Position numbers and translations under genes: made by a program. This document shows, one piece after another, positions 1 to 6,180 of a stretch of DNA of 7,188 nucleotides. Below the pieces are notes generated by a model that was given only the letters and a program-made list of their open reading frames with translations, was not told the origin of the DNA and searched no databases. Positions within the stretch are counted from its first letter, which is position 1. Each line of letters starts with the position of its first letter. Source of the stretch: Bacillota bacterium (GTDB taxonomy: Bacteria; Bacillota_I; Bacilli_A; Erysipelotrichales; Erysipelotrichaceae); assembly GCA_023387245.1 (NCBI GenBank), contig JAEWIH010000057.1, positions 1-7,188 on the forward strand, read 5' to 3'.

Positions 1-81
1 CATTTTAGCCAGCACTAAAGCACCATCATCCAACAATACTCTAGCACCACGACCAACCAACTCAATAATTCTACCCCTCAT
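1..81 (-). CDS. rsgA: Ribosome small-subunit GTPase RsgA, N-terminal fragment (runs off the left edge)
   Basis: Only the first 27 codons are inside the window, reading MRGRIIELVGRGARVLLDDG and then ALVLAKM. This fits the start of the N-terminal OB-fold of RsgA (YloQ/CpgA), a circularly permuted GTPase that helps mature the 30S subunit. The GTPase domain lies outside, so the call rests on this short N-terminus and on position: rsgA directly follows prkC in many Firmicutes. The ATG overlaps the prkC stop by one base (TAATG). A GGTGAT stretch, complementary to the 16S rRNA tail, lies 9 nt upstream inside the end of prkC, so initiation is probably coupled to prkC translation. Confidence 0.72.
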   Translation of the reverse strand, partial: MRGRIIELVGRGARVLLDDGALVLAKM

Positions 82-1925
82 TATTGATCCATCACCTTAA
101 ATAATTTCAAAAAATCATAATAAACAGTAGAAATCAAATCACTATTATTACTATCCAACGCCTTATTAGCCCTCAATATTAACTGCTCTAATTCATATTT
201 TTGCGAAAAAGATAACTTACTAACATCAACCGCATTCGCCCTTATCAAAACATCTCTCAACTGATTCTCATCAACCAAAACAACCTCAGAAGTATAATAT
301 TCTAAAACAATATTACTATTTTCATTTTGAACATAATTACTACCAACACTAGGACTAACCCCCATAACCACATTCAACTCAATATTATCACCATCTTTAA
401 CCAAAGGCCTTAACACCACAACCGCCCCCAAGCTCTCCAACTCTTTCTTAGCATCACTAACCGCTTTACCAATAACATTAGGAACAATAAACTTAGTACT
501 ACCAGCAACCACTAACTCAATCTCATGATGGCGATCAAACTCCACTACACTACCAGGCACTAAATTATTTTGACCAATAACAATACCAGACTTATACTGA
601 TCAGAAGACTTATAAACTACCTTAATATCCAATTTAGGCAACACGCTCAACTTTTCTCTAGCCTCCTCTAAACTTAACCCCACCAAATTCTCAACATCAT
701 AGCTAATCCCCTTAGAAACCACCAAAGAAATAACACTATTTTTAGGCAACTCTACACTATCCTCAGGAATAATTTTAATAACACTACCCTTAGACACATT
801 ACTAGACAATTGATAAATTACTTTTTCATCAACCAAAAAACCCTCATGAACTAAAATATTACGCGCCTGATCTAGTGGCAATTTAGTAACATTCGGAATC
901 TTAACAACCTTAACCTCCGGCGATTTAGACCAAAAAAACAACCAAATACCACTAACAATAATTATTAAAATTAAAAAAACAACCAAAAAATAATACCACT
1001 TAAACTTAGATTTTTTTCTCCGTTTAAAATCACCATAATCTTTAACAAAGACAACTGTCGGATTAGAATTATCATCATCACTAAACACTAATTTCTCAAC
1101 ATTGCGCTTATCATCCAACAAACATTCTTCCAAATCCTTTAACATAACCTTAACATCATGATAACGATACTTTTTATTTTTAGCCATAGCCTTAATAATA
1201 ATATTTTCAATAGACTGCTCAATATTAGAATTATAATCTCTAACCGAAACCATCTCTTCCTTTAAATGCTTCATAGCCACCTGTAAAGCACCCTCACCCT
1301 GATAAGGCAAATTACCCGTCAACATTTCATAAAAAACGATGCCCAAAGAATAAATATCCGACTCAAAACTCGCCAATTCACCCCTAACACACTCAGGCGC
1401 CAAATAATGAACAGACCCCATAACCGAATCATGTTGAGTTAACTGAATAGAACCTTGGACACTAGCAATACCAAAATCAGCAATCTTAACAGTACCATCC
1501 GCCTTAACCAAAACATTTTGAGGCTTAATATCCCGATGGATAATTCCCAACTGATGAGCAGCATCAACCGCCAACACCAACTGCTTCATAATCATTAAAG
1601 CCTCGTTTTTCTCAATCGCACCCCGCTTTAAAATCATCGACTTTAATGTCATCCCACTAACATATTCCATAACTATAAACGGACGATTGTTAGCCTCGCC
1701 AACATCATAAATAGCCACAATATTGCGATGCTGTAAAACCGAAGCCGCCTCAGCTTCTCGCATAAAGCGCATTTTCGCAATCGGATCTTGACATAGCTCT
1801 AAGCGTAATAATTTAATCGCACACTCACGATCCAAAACCTTATCATAAGCCAAAAAAACATCAGCCATGCCACCAACACCAATTTTTTCCTTAATTTCAT
1901 ATCTCTGTAATTGAAGACTACTCAT
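81..1925 (-). CDS. prkC: PASTA-domain eukaryotic-type Ser/Thr protein kinase PrkC
   Basis: A membrane Ser/Thr kinase of the PrkC/Stk1/PknB family, which senses muropeptides or lipid II outside the cell and phosphorylates proteins inside. From the preferred start it has 614 residues. The kinase domain covers about 8-270, with a Gly-rich loop GVGGMADV (16-23), Lys38, HRDIKPQN (130-137), DFG (150-152) and the GSVHYLAPE activation segment (170-178). The activation loop has one Thr (T163) and S159, S167 and S171, fewer Thr than B. subtilis PrkC. A basic KRRKKSKFK stretch precedes one membrane helix (about 310-332). Three PASTA repeats follow (about 341-405, 407-474, 478-545), then a helical tail (547-614) resembling a FIVAR domain. 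The second in-frame ATG (1925) is chosen because GGAGG lies 9 nt upstream; the ATG at 1931 would leave only 3 nt. It overlaps prpC by 8 nt. Confidence 0.96.
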   Translation of the reverse strand: MSSLQLQRYEIKEKIGVGGMADVFLAYDKVLDRECAIKLLRLELCQDPIAKMRFMREAEAASVLQHRNIVAIYDVGEANNRPFIVMEYVSGMTLKSMILKRGAIEKNEALMIMKQLVLAVDAAHQLGIIHRDIKPQNVLVKADGTVKIADFGIASVQGSIQLTQHDSVMGSVHYLAPECVRGELASFESDIYSLGIVFYEMLTGNLPYQGEGALQVAMKHLKEEMVSVRDYNSNIEQSIENIIIKAMAKNKKYRYHDVKVMLKDLEECLLDDKRNVEKLVFSDDDNSNPTVVFVKDYGDFKRRKKSKFKWYYFLVVFLILIIIVSGIWLFFWSKSPEVKVVKIPNVTKLPLDQARNILVHEGFLVDEKVIYQLSSNVSKGSVIKIIPEDSVELPKNSVISLVVSKGISYDVENLVGLSLEEAREKLSVLPKLDIKVVYKSSDQYKSGIVIGQNNLVPGSVVEFDRHHEIELVVAGSTKFIVPNVIGKAVSDAKKELESLGAVVVLRPLVKDGDNIELNVVMGVSPSVGSNYVQNENSNIVLEYYTSEVVLVDENQLRDVLIRANAVDVSKLSFSQKYELEQLILRANKALDSNNSDLISTVYYDFLKLFKVMDQ

Positions 1926-2655
1926 TAGCATCAGCCTCCACTAAAATATAAGTAAAATTATCAATAGCACCCGAATCATAAACTAAATCCGCAATTCGTT
2001 GATTTTTTTCATTCATCCCAATCGAATCATTAATAATCTTAAATAATTTGTCTAAATCAACATAAGAAGACACACCATCAGAACATAAAAATAAATATTT
2101 AAAATCAGAATTTATATTCTCTAAATCATAACGCAAATCTTTATAAATACCAATCGCATTAGTAACCGCATTACGCAAAGGATGACTAGCCACTTCTGAC
2201 AATGTAATTTCCCCTCGATTCAATAAATCATTCATCAACGAATGATCTTTAGACAATTGTCTAAACCCTCTATCATTATCTACAACATATAATCTCGAAT
2301 CACCAACATTAACAAAAAAATTACCATGCTCACTCAATACAGCCATAACTAAAGTCGAAGACATCCCATTTAAAAAATTATCCTGATGAGCCAATTCATA
2401 AATATGACTATTAACTTCAGACAATAGATTAATAATCTGTAATTGATAATCGATTAATGACGGAGCAGTAACTATATTTTTAATTTTTTCTTCAACCAAT
2501 CGAACAATTAAAGAAGAAGCCACATCACCAGCATTACTACCACCAACTCCATCCAAAACCAATAAAACAATCAAATTATGATGCTCAATAATCGCTAAAG
2601 CATCTTGATTATTTTTACGCACTAAACCAGTCTGGGAATTACTAATTATTTTCAT
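1918..2655 (-). CDS. prpC: PP2C-type (PPM) Ser/Thr protein phosphatase PrpC/Stp
   Basis: A cytosolic metal-dependent phosphatase that reverses phosphorylation by the adjacent PrkC and removes phosphate from its targets. The 245-residue protein has the usual length and all core motifs: RKNNQD (13-18), LDGVGG (34-39), MSSTLVMAV (98-106), VGDSRLY (117-123), KDHSL (136-140), LCSDG (190-194) and DNFT (232-235). The metal-binding aspartates correspond to D18, D35, D119, D193 and D232, so it should be active. The start chosen is MKIISNSQTG, the normal N-terminus of the family. Its ATG overlaps the rlmN TGA as ATGA, with a GAGAGG site 8 nt upstream. A longer frame reaching 2694 would add 13 residues that only mirror the rlmN 3' end in another frame. 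The gene overlaps prkC by 8 nt, which should keep kinase and phosphatase production linked. Confidence 0.95.
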   Translation of the reverse strand: MKIISNSQTGLVRKNNQDALAIIEHHNLIVLLVLDGVGGSNAGDVASSLIVRLVEEKIKNIVTAPSLIDYQLQIINLLSEVNSHIYELAHQDNFLNGMSSTLVMAVLSEHGNFFVNVGDSRLYVVDNDRGFRQLSKDHSLMNDLLNRGEITLSEVASHPLRNAVTNAIGIYKDLRYDLENINSDFKYLFLCSDGVSSYVDLDKLFKIINDSIGMNEKNQRIADLVYDSGAIDNFTYILVEADANE

Positions 2656-3695
2656 TGTTCTAACCTCTCTCGCTTCGCCCTTAACTGACCACAAGCAGCA
2701 TCAATATCGCTACCATGTTCCTTTCTTAACGTCGCCTGAATACCTTGCTTCATTAAAGTATCAAAAAACTTCATCTGTACACTCAAACTACTAGTCATAA
2801 AATCATTCTCCATCACTGGATTATACGGAATTAAATTAACATAAGCATTTAAGCCCTTAATCAAATTAGCCAATTGAATAGCACAATCAACACTATCATT
2901 TAAATCCTTAATTAAAATGTATTCAAACGTTAGTCGACGATTAGAATGACTAGCATAATAATTTAAAGACTCAAACAATGTCTCAATATTATAAATTTTA
3001 TTGATCGGCATAATTTTATTACGCAACTTATCATTAGGCGCATGTAAAGAAATAGCCAAATTAATTTGATTAAACTCATCAACAAATTTCTTAATCATCG
3101 GCGCTAAACCACAAGTAGAAACCGTAATATGTCTAGCACCAATACCCAAACCTAAATCATGGTTAACTATTTTCAAAAAAGCTTTTAAATTATCAAAATT
3201 ATCCAATGGCTCACCAATTCCCATAACGACAATATTTGAAATCCGCTCACCCTCTAAATCAAGCATTCTCGACACTATCAAAACCTGATCAACAATTTCT
3301 CCCGCACTTAAATTACGCCTTTTTTTCAATAAACCCGAAGCACAAAATTTACAACCCATATTACAACCTAATTGGGTAGTAACACAAATAGAATAACCAT
3401 AATCATGCTTCATTAACACTGTTTCAATAAAATGATTATCCAAAGTCTTAAACAAAAATTTTCTAGTACCATCTTTAGAAGTCTGGACTAATTCTAGCAC
3501 TAATAAATCGATCATAAAATTTTGATCCAACCATGCTTGAGACTGTTTAGATATATCACTCATTTCAAAAAAACTCAAAACTCTTTTTCCATAAATCCAC
3601 TTAAAAATTTGTTTAGCACGATATTTTTTTTCATTATTAGCCAAACAAATTTCTTCCAATTTTTCAAACTCTAAATCTAATATTGCTTTTTTCAT
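2652..3695 (-). CDS. rlmN: Dual-specificity 23S rRNA/tRNA (adenine-C2) methyltransferase RlmN
   Basis: A radical-SAM enzyme that methylates C2 of A2503 in 23S rRNA and of A37 in some tRNAs (E. coli numbering). The 347-residue protein is full length. The radical-SAM cluster motif is CNMGCKFC (Cys111, Cys115, Cys118), followed by the glycine-rich MGIGEPLDN (158-166). The two cysteines of the methyl-transfer mechanism are present: Cys104, aligned to E. coli Cys118, and Cys335 in DIDAACGQLR, aligned to Cys355. The start MKKAILDL matches the family N-terminus. No Shine-Dalgarno site is visible upstream; instead a -10 element ends 6 nt before the ATG, suggesting a leaderless message. It is the first gene of the rlmN-prpC-prkC-rsgA unit and ends with a 4-nt overlap with prpC. 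Confidence 0.97.
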   Translation of the reverse strand: MKKAILDLEFEKLEEICLANNEKKYRAKQIFKWIYGKRVLSFFEMSDISKQSQAWLDQNFMIDLLVLELVQTSKDGTRKFLFKTLDNHFIETVLMKHDYGYSICVTTQLGCNMGCKFCASGLLKKRRNLSAGEIVDQVLIVSRMLDLEGERISNIVVMGIGEPLDNFDNLKAFLKIVNHDLGLGIGARHITVSTCGLAPMIKKFVDEFNQINLAISLHAPNDKLRNKIMPINKIYNIETLFESLNYYASHSNRRLTFEYILIKDLNDSVDCAIQLANLIKGLNAYVNLIPYNPVMENDFMTSSLSVQMKFFDTLMKQGIQATLRKEHGSDIDAACGQLRAKRERLEQ

Positions 3696-3701
3696 AATAT
3701 A

Positions 3702-3710
3702 ATTTTAACA
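3702..3710 (-). promoter_or_regulatory. Putative extended -10 promoter of rlmN
   Basis: On the minus strand the sequence reads TGTTAAAAT, an extended -10 (TGn plus TAAAAT, five of six to TATAAT). The hexamer ends exactly six bases before the rlmN ATG, so the predicted start of transcription is the A of the start codon. A -35 at the right distance is weak (TTTTAA, 17 bp spacer). The upstream operon is closed by a terminator, so the rlmN operon needs its own promoter here. In such AT-rich DNA, -10-like hexamers are common, so confidence is moderate. Confidence 0.5.
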
Positions 3711-3743
3711 TATTTAAAACATTCTTAAAATACAATCAAAGCT

Positions 3744-3770
3744 AAAAAAAACAGGAGTATTTACTCCCGT
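3744..3770 (-). terminator. Intrinsic terminator of the pgpA-thioredoxin-acetyltransferase operon
   Basis: On the minus strand, directly after the stop codon at 3770-3772, an ACGGGAGTA arm pairs with TACTCCTGT (one G-T wobble, small loop) and is followed by eight T. This is a textbook rho-independent terminator. It separates the upstream three-gene operon from rlmN. The other strand shows no comparable T-run after the hairpin, so it looks one-directional. Confidence 0.88.
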
Positions 3771-4486
3771 TATAAACAAAAATTTTTAATAGCATGATCA
3801 ATTAATTGACGATAAGAAATTAAACTAATACTAAAATTATCCAATACTAAACACTTAACATTCTCCAAACTACTAGCACAATTATAAATTAAATCATCAT
3901 CAACTAAATAATCAGCATAATAATGCCATATATTATCTTTCGCAAAACCATTAATAATAATTTCTCCTCGATTACTAAAAGCTAATTTAACTTCAGCCAA
4001 ATTAAATAATTTATTACCAAAAAATAAAATATAACAATCTAAATCATATAAAGTCTGGAAAACTGATCTTTGAGAAAAACAGAAATCTTTTGGGAAAGGC
4101 TTAACAATATCCCCAGCCCGATCACCATAACCAAAAAAATCAATATAAGGATGAGATGCTCTAAAAAAATTATCTTGTCTTTTAATCCAATTTATAACTT
4201 GATTACTAACAATCGGCAATGGATTTTTAATCATATCTTGACGATAAGTATTCAAACGATTAATCAATGCCTTAGAGCTATAATAAGGATCACTTTGTTG
4301 AAACTGAATTTGATAAGAAAAAATCGCACCATTAACTAATCTTTTTTTTAAACGATTTAAAAACGTAGGCAACCCACCTAAAATATCCTGATCATATTCA
4401 CAATCATGAACTAATAACAATATATTATCATTAATATTTAAATAATCAAGGATAATATCACAATCATTACTAGTTTTTAATAACAT
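3770..4486 (-). CDS. Divergent AAC(3)/YokD-family acetyltransferase homologue
   Basis: About 238 residues. The order of motifs follows the aminoglycoside N3-acetyltransferase (AAC(3), YokD-like) fold: NDNILLLVHD near residue 20 (family: GDxxLVHSS), GG at 37-38, FRASHPYIDFFGYG around 108-121 (family: RSxHPxxSxxAxG), SVFQTLYDLDCYILFFG (family: SPxGKLYxxxxxVLLLG), then LFNLAE at 160-165 (family: xxHLAE), and LIDHA near the end (family: LxDFA). Two pocket positions differ: Asn162 replaces the His of HLAE, and Asp replaces the usual Ser after HPxx. The loop before LFNLAE is shorter than in YokD. CoA-dependent acetylation is therefore uncertain and the substrate unknown. Three nearby starts exist (GTG 4495, ATG 4489, ATG 4486); AGGTG lies 6 nt before the last. 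It overlaps the thioredoxin gene by 17 nt and is the last gene of its operon. Family assignment is from memory of motif patterns, not a search. Confidence 0.72.
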   Translation of the reverse strand: MLLKTSNDCDIILDYLNINDNILLLVHDCEYDQDILGGLPTFLNRLKKRLVNGAIFSYQIQFQQSDPYYSSKALINRLNTYRQDMIKNPLPIVSNQVINWIKRQDNFFRASHPYIDFFGYGDRAGDIVKPFPKDFCFSQRSVFQTLYDLDCYILFFGNKLFNLAEVKLAFSNRGEIIINGFAKDNIWHYYADYLVDDDLIYNCASSLENVKCLVLDNFSISLISYRQLIDHAIKNFCL

Positions 4487-4907
4487 CATTCGCACCTAAA
4501 AATTCAATATATTGAATATACTGTGCCAATCCCGCTTTCGTATTTAAAACTTTACCATCCTTAACAACAACTAATGTCGGAGTAGAATTAACCTGATTCT
4601 CTAAATATTGATCCAAAACTTTAGACATCCTCTCTTTACCCTCTTCATTAACATTATCGCCATTTCTTACTTCTTTATCAATTTCCCAAATTAAAATATC
4701 AACACCTTTTTTTTCAACAATCTCATTTAAAATTGGCTTAGCCTCTAAACAGGCCGCACAAGTTGTCGAAGCAACAACCAAAACAAAACTTTCTTTTTTA
4801 TCAAATTTTTCAATCAATTGTTGAGCACTAATATCAGTCATTTTTTTACTAGACCCACAACCAAATAATAACAATGCTATAAATAAAAAAACTAAAATCT
4901 TTTTCAT
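4470..4907 (-). CDS. Thioredoxin-like lipoprotein with a CxxC active site
   Basis: A 145-residue secreted lipoprotein. A short basic start (MKK) and hydrophobic stretch end in a lipobox, LFGC (14-17), with Cys17 as the lipidation site, so the protein should be anchored on the outer face of the membrane. The rest is a thioredoxin fold: VVASTTCAACLEAKP carries the redox pair Cys50/Cys53, and NSTPTLVVVKDGKV (107-120) holds the cis-proline (Pro110). CAAC replaces the CGPC of cytosolic thioredoxins. The segment 78-104 is charged and longer than in classic thioredoxin, recalling accessory thioredoxin-like proteins. A disulfide reductase or oxidase role outside the cell is likely; the partner is not visible, and there is no CcdA or DsbD in the window. 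GAGGG lies 8 nt before the ATG, and only 3 nt separate it from the upstream gene. Confidence 0.9.
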   Translation of the reverse strand: MKKILVFLFIALLLFGCGSSKKMTDISAQQLIEKFDKKESFVLVVASTTCAACLEAKPILNEIVEKKGVDILIWEIDKEVRNGDNVNEEGKERMSKVLDQYLENQVNSTPTLVVVKDGKVLNTKAGLAQYIQYIEFLGANDVIKN

Positions 4908-4910
4908 GTT

Positions 4911-5384
4911 TTATACCCTCTTTCTATGCGTATGAGCTAGTTTAGAAGCCGCTGAAGCAGCAATAGCACCAACAATATCATCTAAAAAAGTGTTACAACG
5001 ACTTTTATCATCATTAACTCTACCAATTATTCCGGGCTTCAATTTATCAACATATCCAAAATTTGTCAACGCGATTGACCCATATAAATTACAAATTCCA
5101 TACGCCAACACCTCATCAACACCATATAATCCATAATCATTACGAATAGCCTGACAAATATCATCATCCCCAAAAGACTTATTCTCAACTGCCACATCAA
5201 TCGCAATACCTGTAATTAAAGAATGATACACTTCTCGCTTATCTAATATTTCTATAATATCTTCTTCTATTTCTTCCCTTGTCAAATCTTGAATATATGG
5301 ATGCTGTAAATCAAATACTATATCAACAATATCACTCAATTCAACACCTCTTTGTTTTAATAAAGACAAACATTTATCTTTCAT
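4911..5384 (-). CDS. pgpA: Phosphatidylglycerophosphatase A family protein (YutG-like)
   Basis: A 157-residue member of the PgpA family, short form as in Bacillus YutG. The expected reaction is removal of phosphate from phosphatidylglycerol phosphate to give phosphatidylglycerol, a step in anionic lipid synthesis at the membrane. Visible family blocks are IVDIVFDLQHPY (19-30), KREVYHSLITGIAID (49-63), YGVDEVLAYGICNLYGS (87-103), LTNFGYVDKLKPG (106-118) and the acidic FLDDIVGAIAA (133-143), the likely metal-binding site. No clear membrane helix is seen, unlike E. coli PgpA. The start is supported by AGGAGG 7 nt upstream. It is the first gene of a three-gene operon with its own promoter in the divergent region. 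Family is confident; the lipid phosphatase activity is inferred by homology. Confidence 0.88.
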   Translation of the reverse strand: MKDKCLSLLKQRGVELSDIVDIVFDLQHPYIQDLTREEIEEDIIEILDKREVYHSLITGIAIDVAVENKSFGDDDICQAIRNDYGLYGVDEVLAYGICNLYGSIALTNFGYVDKLKPGIIGRVNDDKSRCNTFLDDIVGAIAASAASKLAHTHRKRV

Positions 5385-5407
5385 AATTTAGCCTCCTCTA
5401 TATTTAT

Positions 5408-5436
5408 ATTCTACACTCTTATTCTTTTTTGAGCAA
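5408..5436 (-). promoter_or_regulatory. Putative sigma-A promoter of the pgpA operon
   Basis: On the minus strand, TTGCTC (5436-5431) and TAGAAT (5413-5408) are separated by 17 bp. The -10 matches five of six and the -35 three of six. The predicted transcription start is near 5401, which places the AGGAGG site just inside a short leader of about 17 nt. It lies back-to-back with the sodA promoter. Confidence 0.6.
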
Positions 5437-5449
5437 ATAACTATCATCA
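5435..5449 (-). promoter_or_regulatory. Possible Fur/PerR-like operator between the divergent promoters
   Basis: The minus strand reads TGATGATAGTTATTT. Compared with the 7-1-7 Fur-family consensus TGATAATnATTATCA it matches 10 of 14 positions, mainly in the left half. It overlaps the -35 of the pgpA promoter and sits where the sodA -35 would be. A metal- or peroxide-responsive regulator there would make sense for a superoxide dismutase, but AT-rich DNA gives such partial matches often. Weak evidence only. Confidence 0.18.
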
Positions 5450-5461
5450 TTTATTAATAGC

Positions 5462-5470
5462 TGATATACT
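5462..5470 (+). promoter_or_regulatory. Putative extended -10 promoter of sodA
   Basis: TGATATACT is an extended -10 (TGn plus TATACT, five of six). No good -35 is seen 16-18 bp upstream, as is usual for extended -10 promoters or ones needing an activator. Transcription would begin near 5477, leaving a leader of about 21 nt containing AAGGAG 7 nt before the sodA ATG. Confidence 0.6.
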
Positions 5471-5497
5471 ATATATAAAGGAAAAAGGAGAAAATTT

Positions 5498-6145
5498 ATG
5501 AAGACATTTACATTACCACAATTACCTTATGCATATGATGCTCTAGAACCGGTAATTGATAAAACAACAATGGAAATTCACCACACTAAACACCACCAAG
5601 CCTATACAGATAATTTAAATACCGCATTAGGCAAACATCCAGAATTGGAAGTTGGGTGCTTAAGACAATTATTAGCTGATATTAATCAAGTACCAGAAGA
5701 TATTCGTCAAGCAGTAATCAATAATGGTGGTGGTTTTATTAACCATAAAATCTTTTGGGAACAATTAGCTCCAGTAGGAACAAGTACAATTAGTCCTGAA
5801 TTTAAAGAAATTTTAGAAAAAGCTTTTGGCTCATATGATGAATTTGTTACTAAATTTAGCCAAGTAGCAACTACTCGTTTTGGTTCTGGTTGGGCATGGT
5901 TAGTAGTCAGCAAATGTGGCTGTTTAGACATAATCTCAACACCAAACCAAGATAGCCCATTAATGGATGGCAAATATCCTCTATTAGGACTTGATGTTTG
6001 GGAACATGCTTATTATTTAAAATATCAAAATAGAAGAGCTGAATATATTAAAAACTTCTTCGAAATTATTAATTGGGATGTTGTATTCCAACGCTATCAA
6101 AAATATACAACAACAAATGATTCTCAACACTGTTGTACAAAATAA
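5498..6145 (+). CDS. sodA: Manganese-type superoxide dismutase (Fe/Mn SOD family)
   Basis: Cytosolic enzyme that converts superoxide to hydrogen peroxide and oxygen. The 215-residue protein has both Fe/Mn SOD domains. Metal ligands are His28 (MEIHHTKHH), His83 (NHKIFW), Asp166 and His170 (LDVWEHAYY); Tyr36 is the gateway residue. GGG (77-79) and NQDSPLM (150-156), with Gln151, point to manganese rather than iron, though cambialistic use cannot be excluded. Odd points: five cysteines (54, 140, 142, 212, 213), including Cys-Gly-Cys in the hairpin SKCGCLDI where most relatives have non-Cys residues, and a tail of about a dozen residues ending QHCCTK beyond the usual NWDxxxxRY end. It is the only plus-strand gene, has its own promoter and terminator, and has AAGGAG 7 nt before the ATG. 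Confidence 0.97.
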   Translation: MKTFTLPQLPYAYDALEPVIDKTTMEIHHTKHHQAYTDNLNTALGKHPELEVGCLRQLLADINQVPEDIRQAVINNGGGFINHKIFWEQLAPVGTSTISPEFKEILEKAFGSYDEFVTKFSQVATTRFGSGWAWLVVSKCGCLDIISTPNQDSPLMDGKYPLLGLDVWEHAYYLKYQNRRAEYIKNFFEIINWDVVFQRYQKYTTTNDSQHCCTK

Positions 6146-6180
6146 AGATTGATTTATAAAAATCAATCTTTTTTATTTAA
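6144..6180. terminator. Shared hairpin terminator between convergent sodA and psuG
   Basis: AAAGATTGATT (6144-6154) and AATCAATCTTT (6161-6171) form a perfect 11-bp stem with a six-base loop. On the plus strand it continues into a T-rich run, a good rho-independent terminator for sodA that begins within its stop codon. On the minus strand the stem follows the psuG stop codon and ends in TTTATTTTG, so it can probably also stop psuG transcription, less strongly. Confidence 0.85.

Noticed and set aside
2656..2694. Longer N-terminus for prpC (13 extra residues).
   Set aside because: The extension only overlaps the rlmN 3' end in another frame, whereas the internal ATG has a good ribosome binding site and matches the family start.
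4070..4339. Plus-strand open frame of 89 codons.
   Set aside because: It is antisense within the AAC(3)-like gene, has no ribosome binding site, and its product has no recognisable domain.
3770..4486. Annotation as an aminoglycoside-resistance gene.
   Set aside because: The fold fits, but pocket motifs differ from resistance enzymes and the operon context is lipid and redox housekeeping, so a resistance claim is not supported.
4502..4517. Perfect 16-bp palindrome ATTCAATATATTGAAT.
   Set aside because: It lies inside the thioredoxin gene and encodes ordinary residues (IQYIEF region). AT-rich coding DNA makes such palindromes by chance, and no promoter is nearby.
5707..5973. Minus-strand open frame of 88 codons.
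   Set aside because: It lies wholly inside sodA on the opposite strand; sodA has complete catalytic motifs, and the antisense frame shows nothing recognisable.
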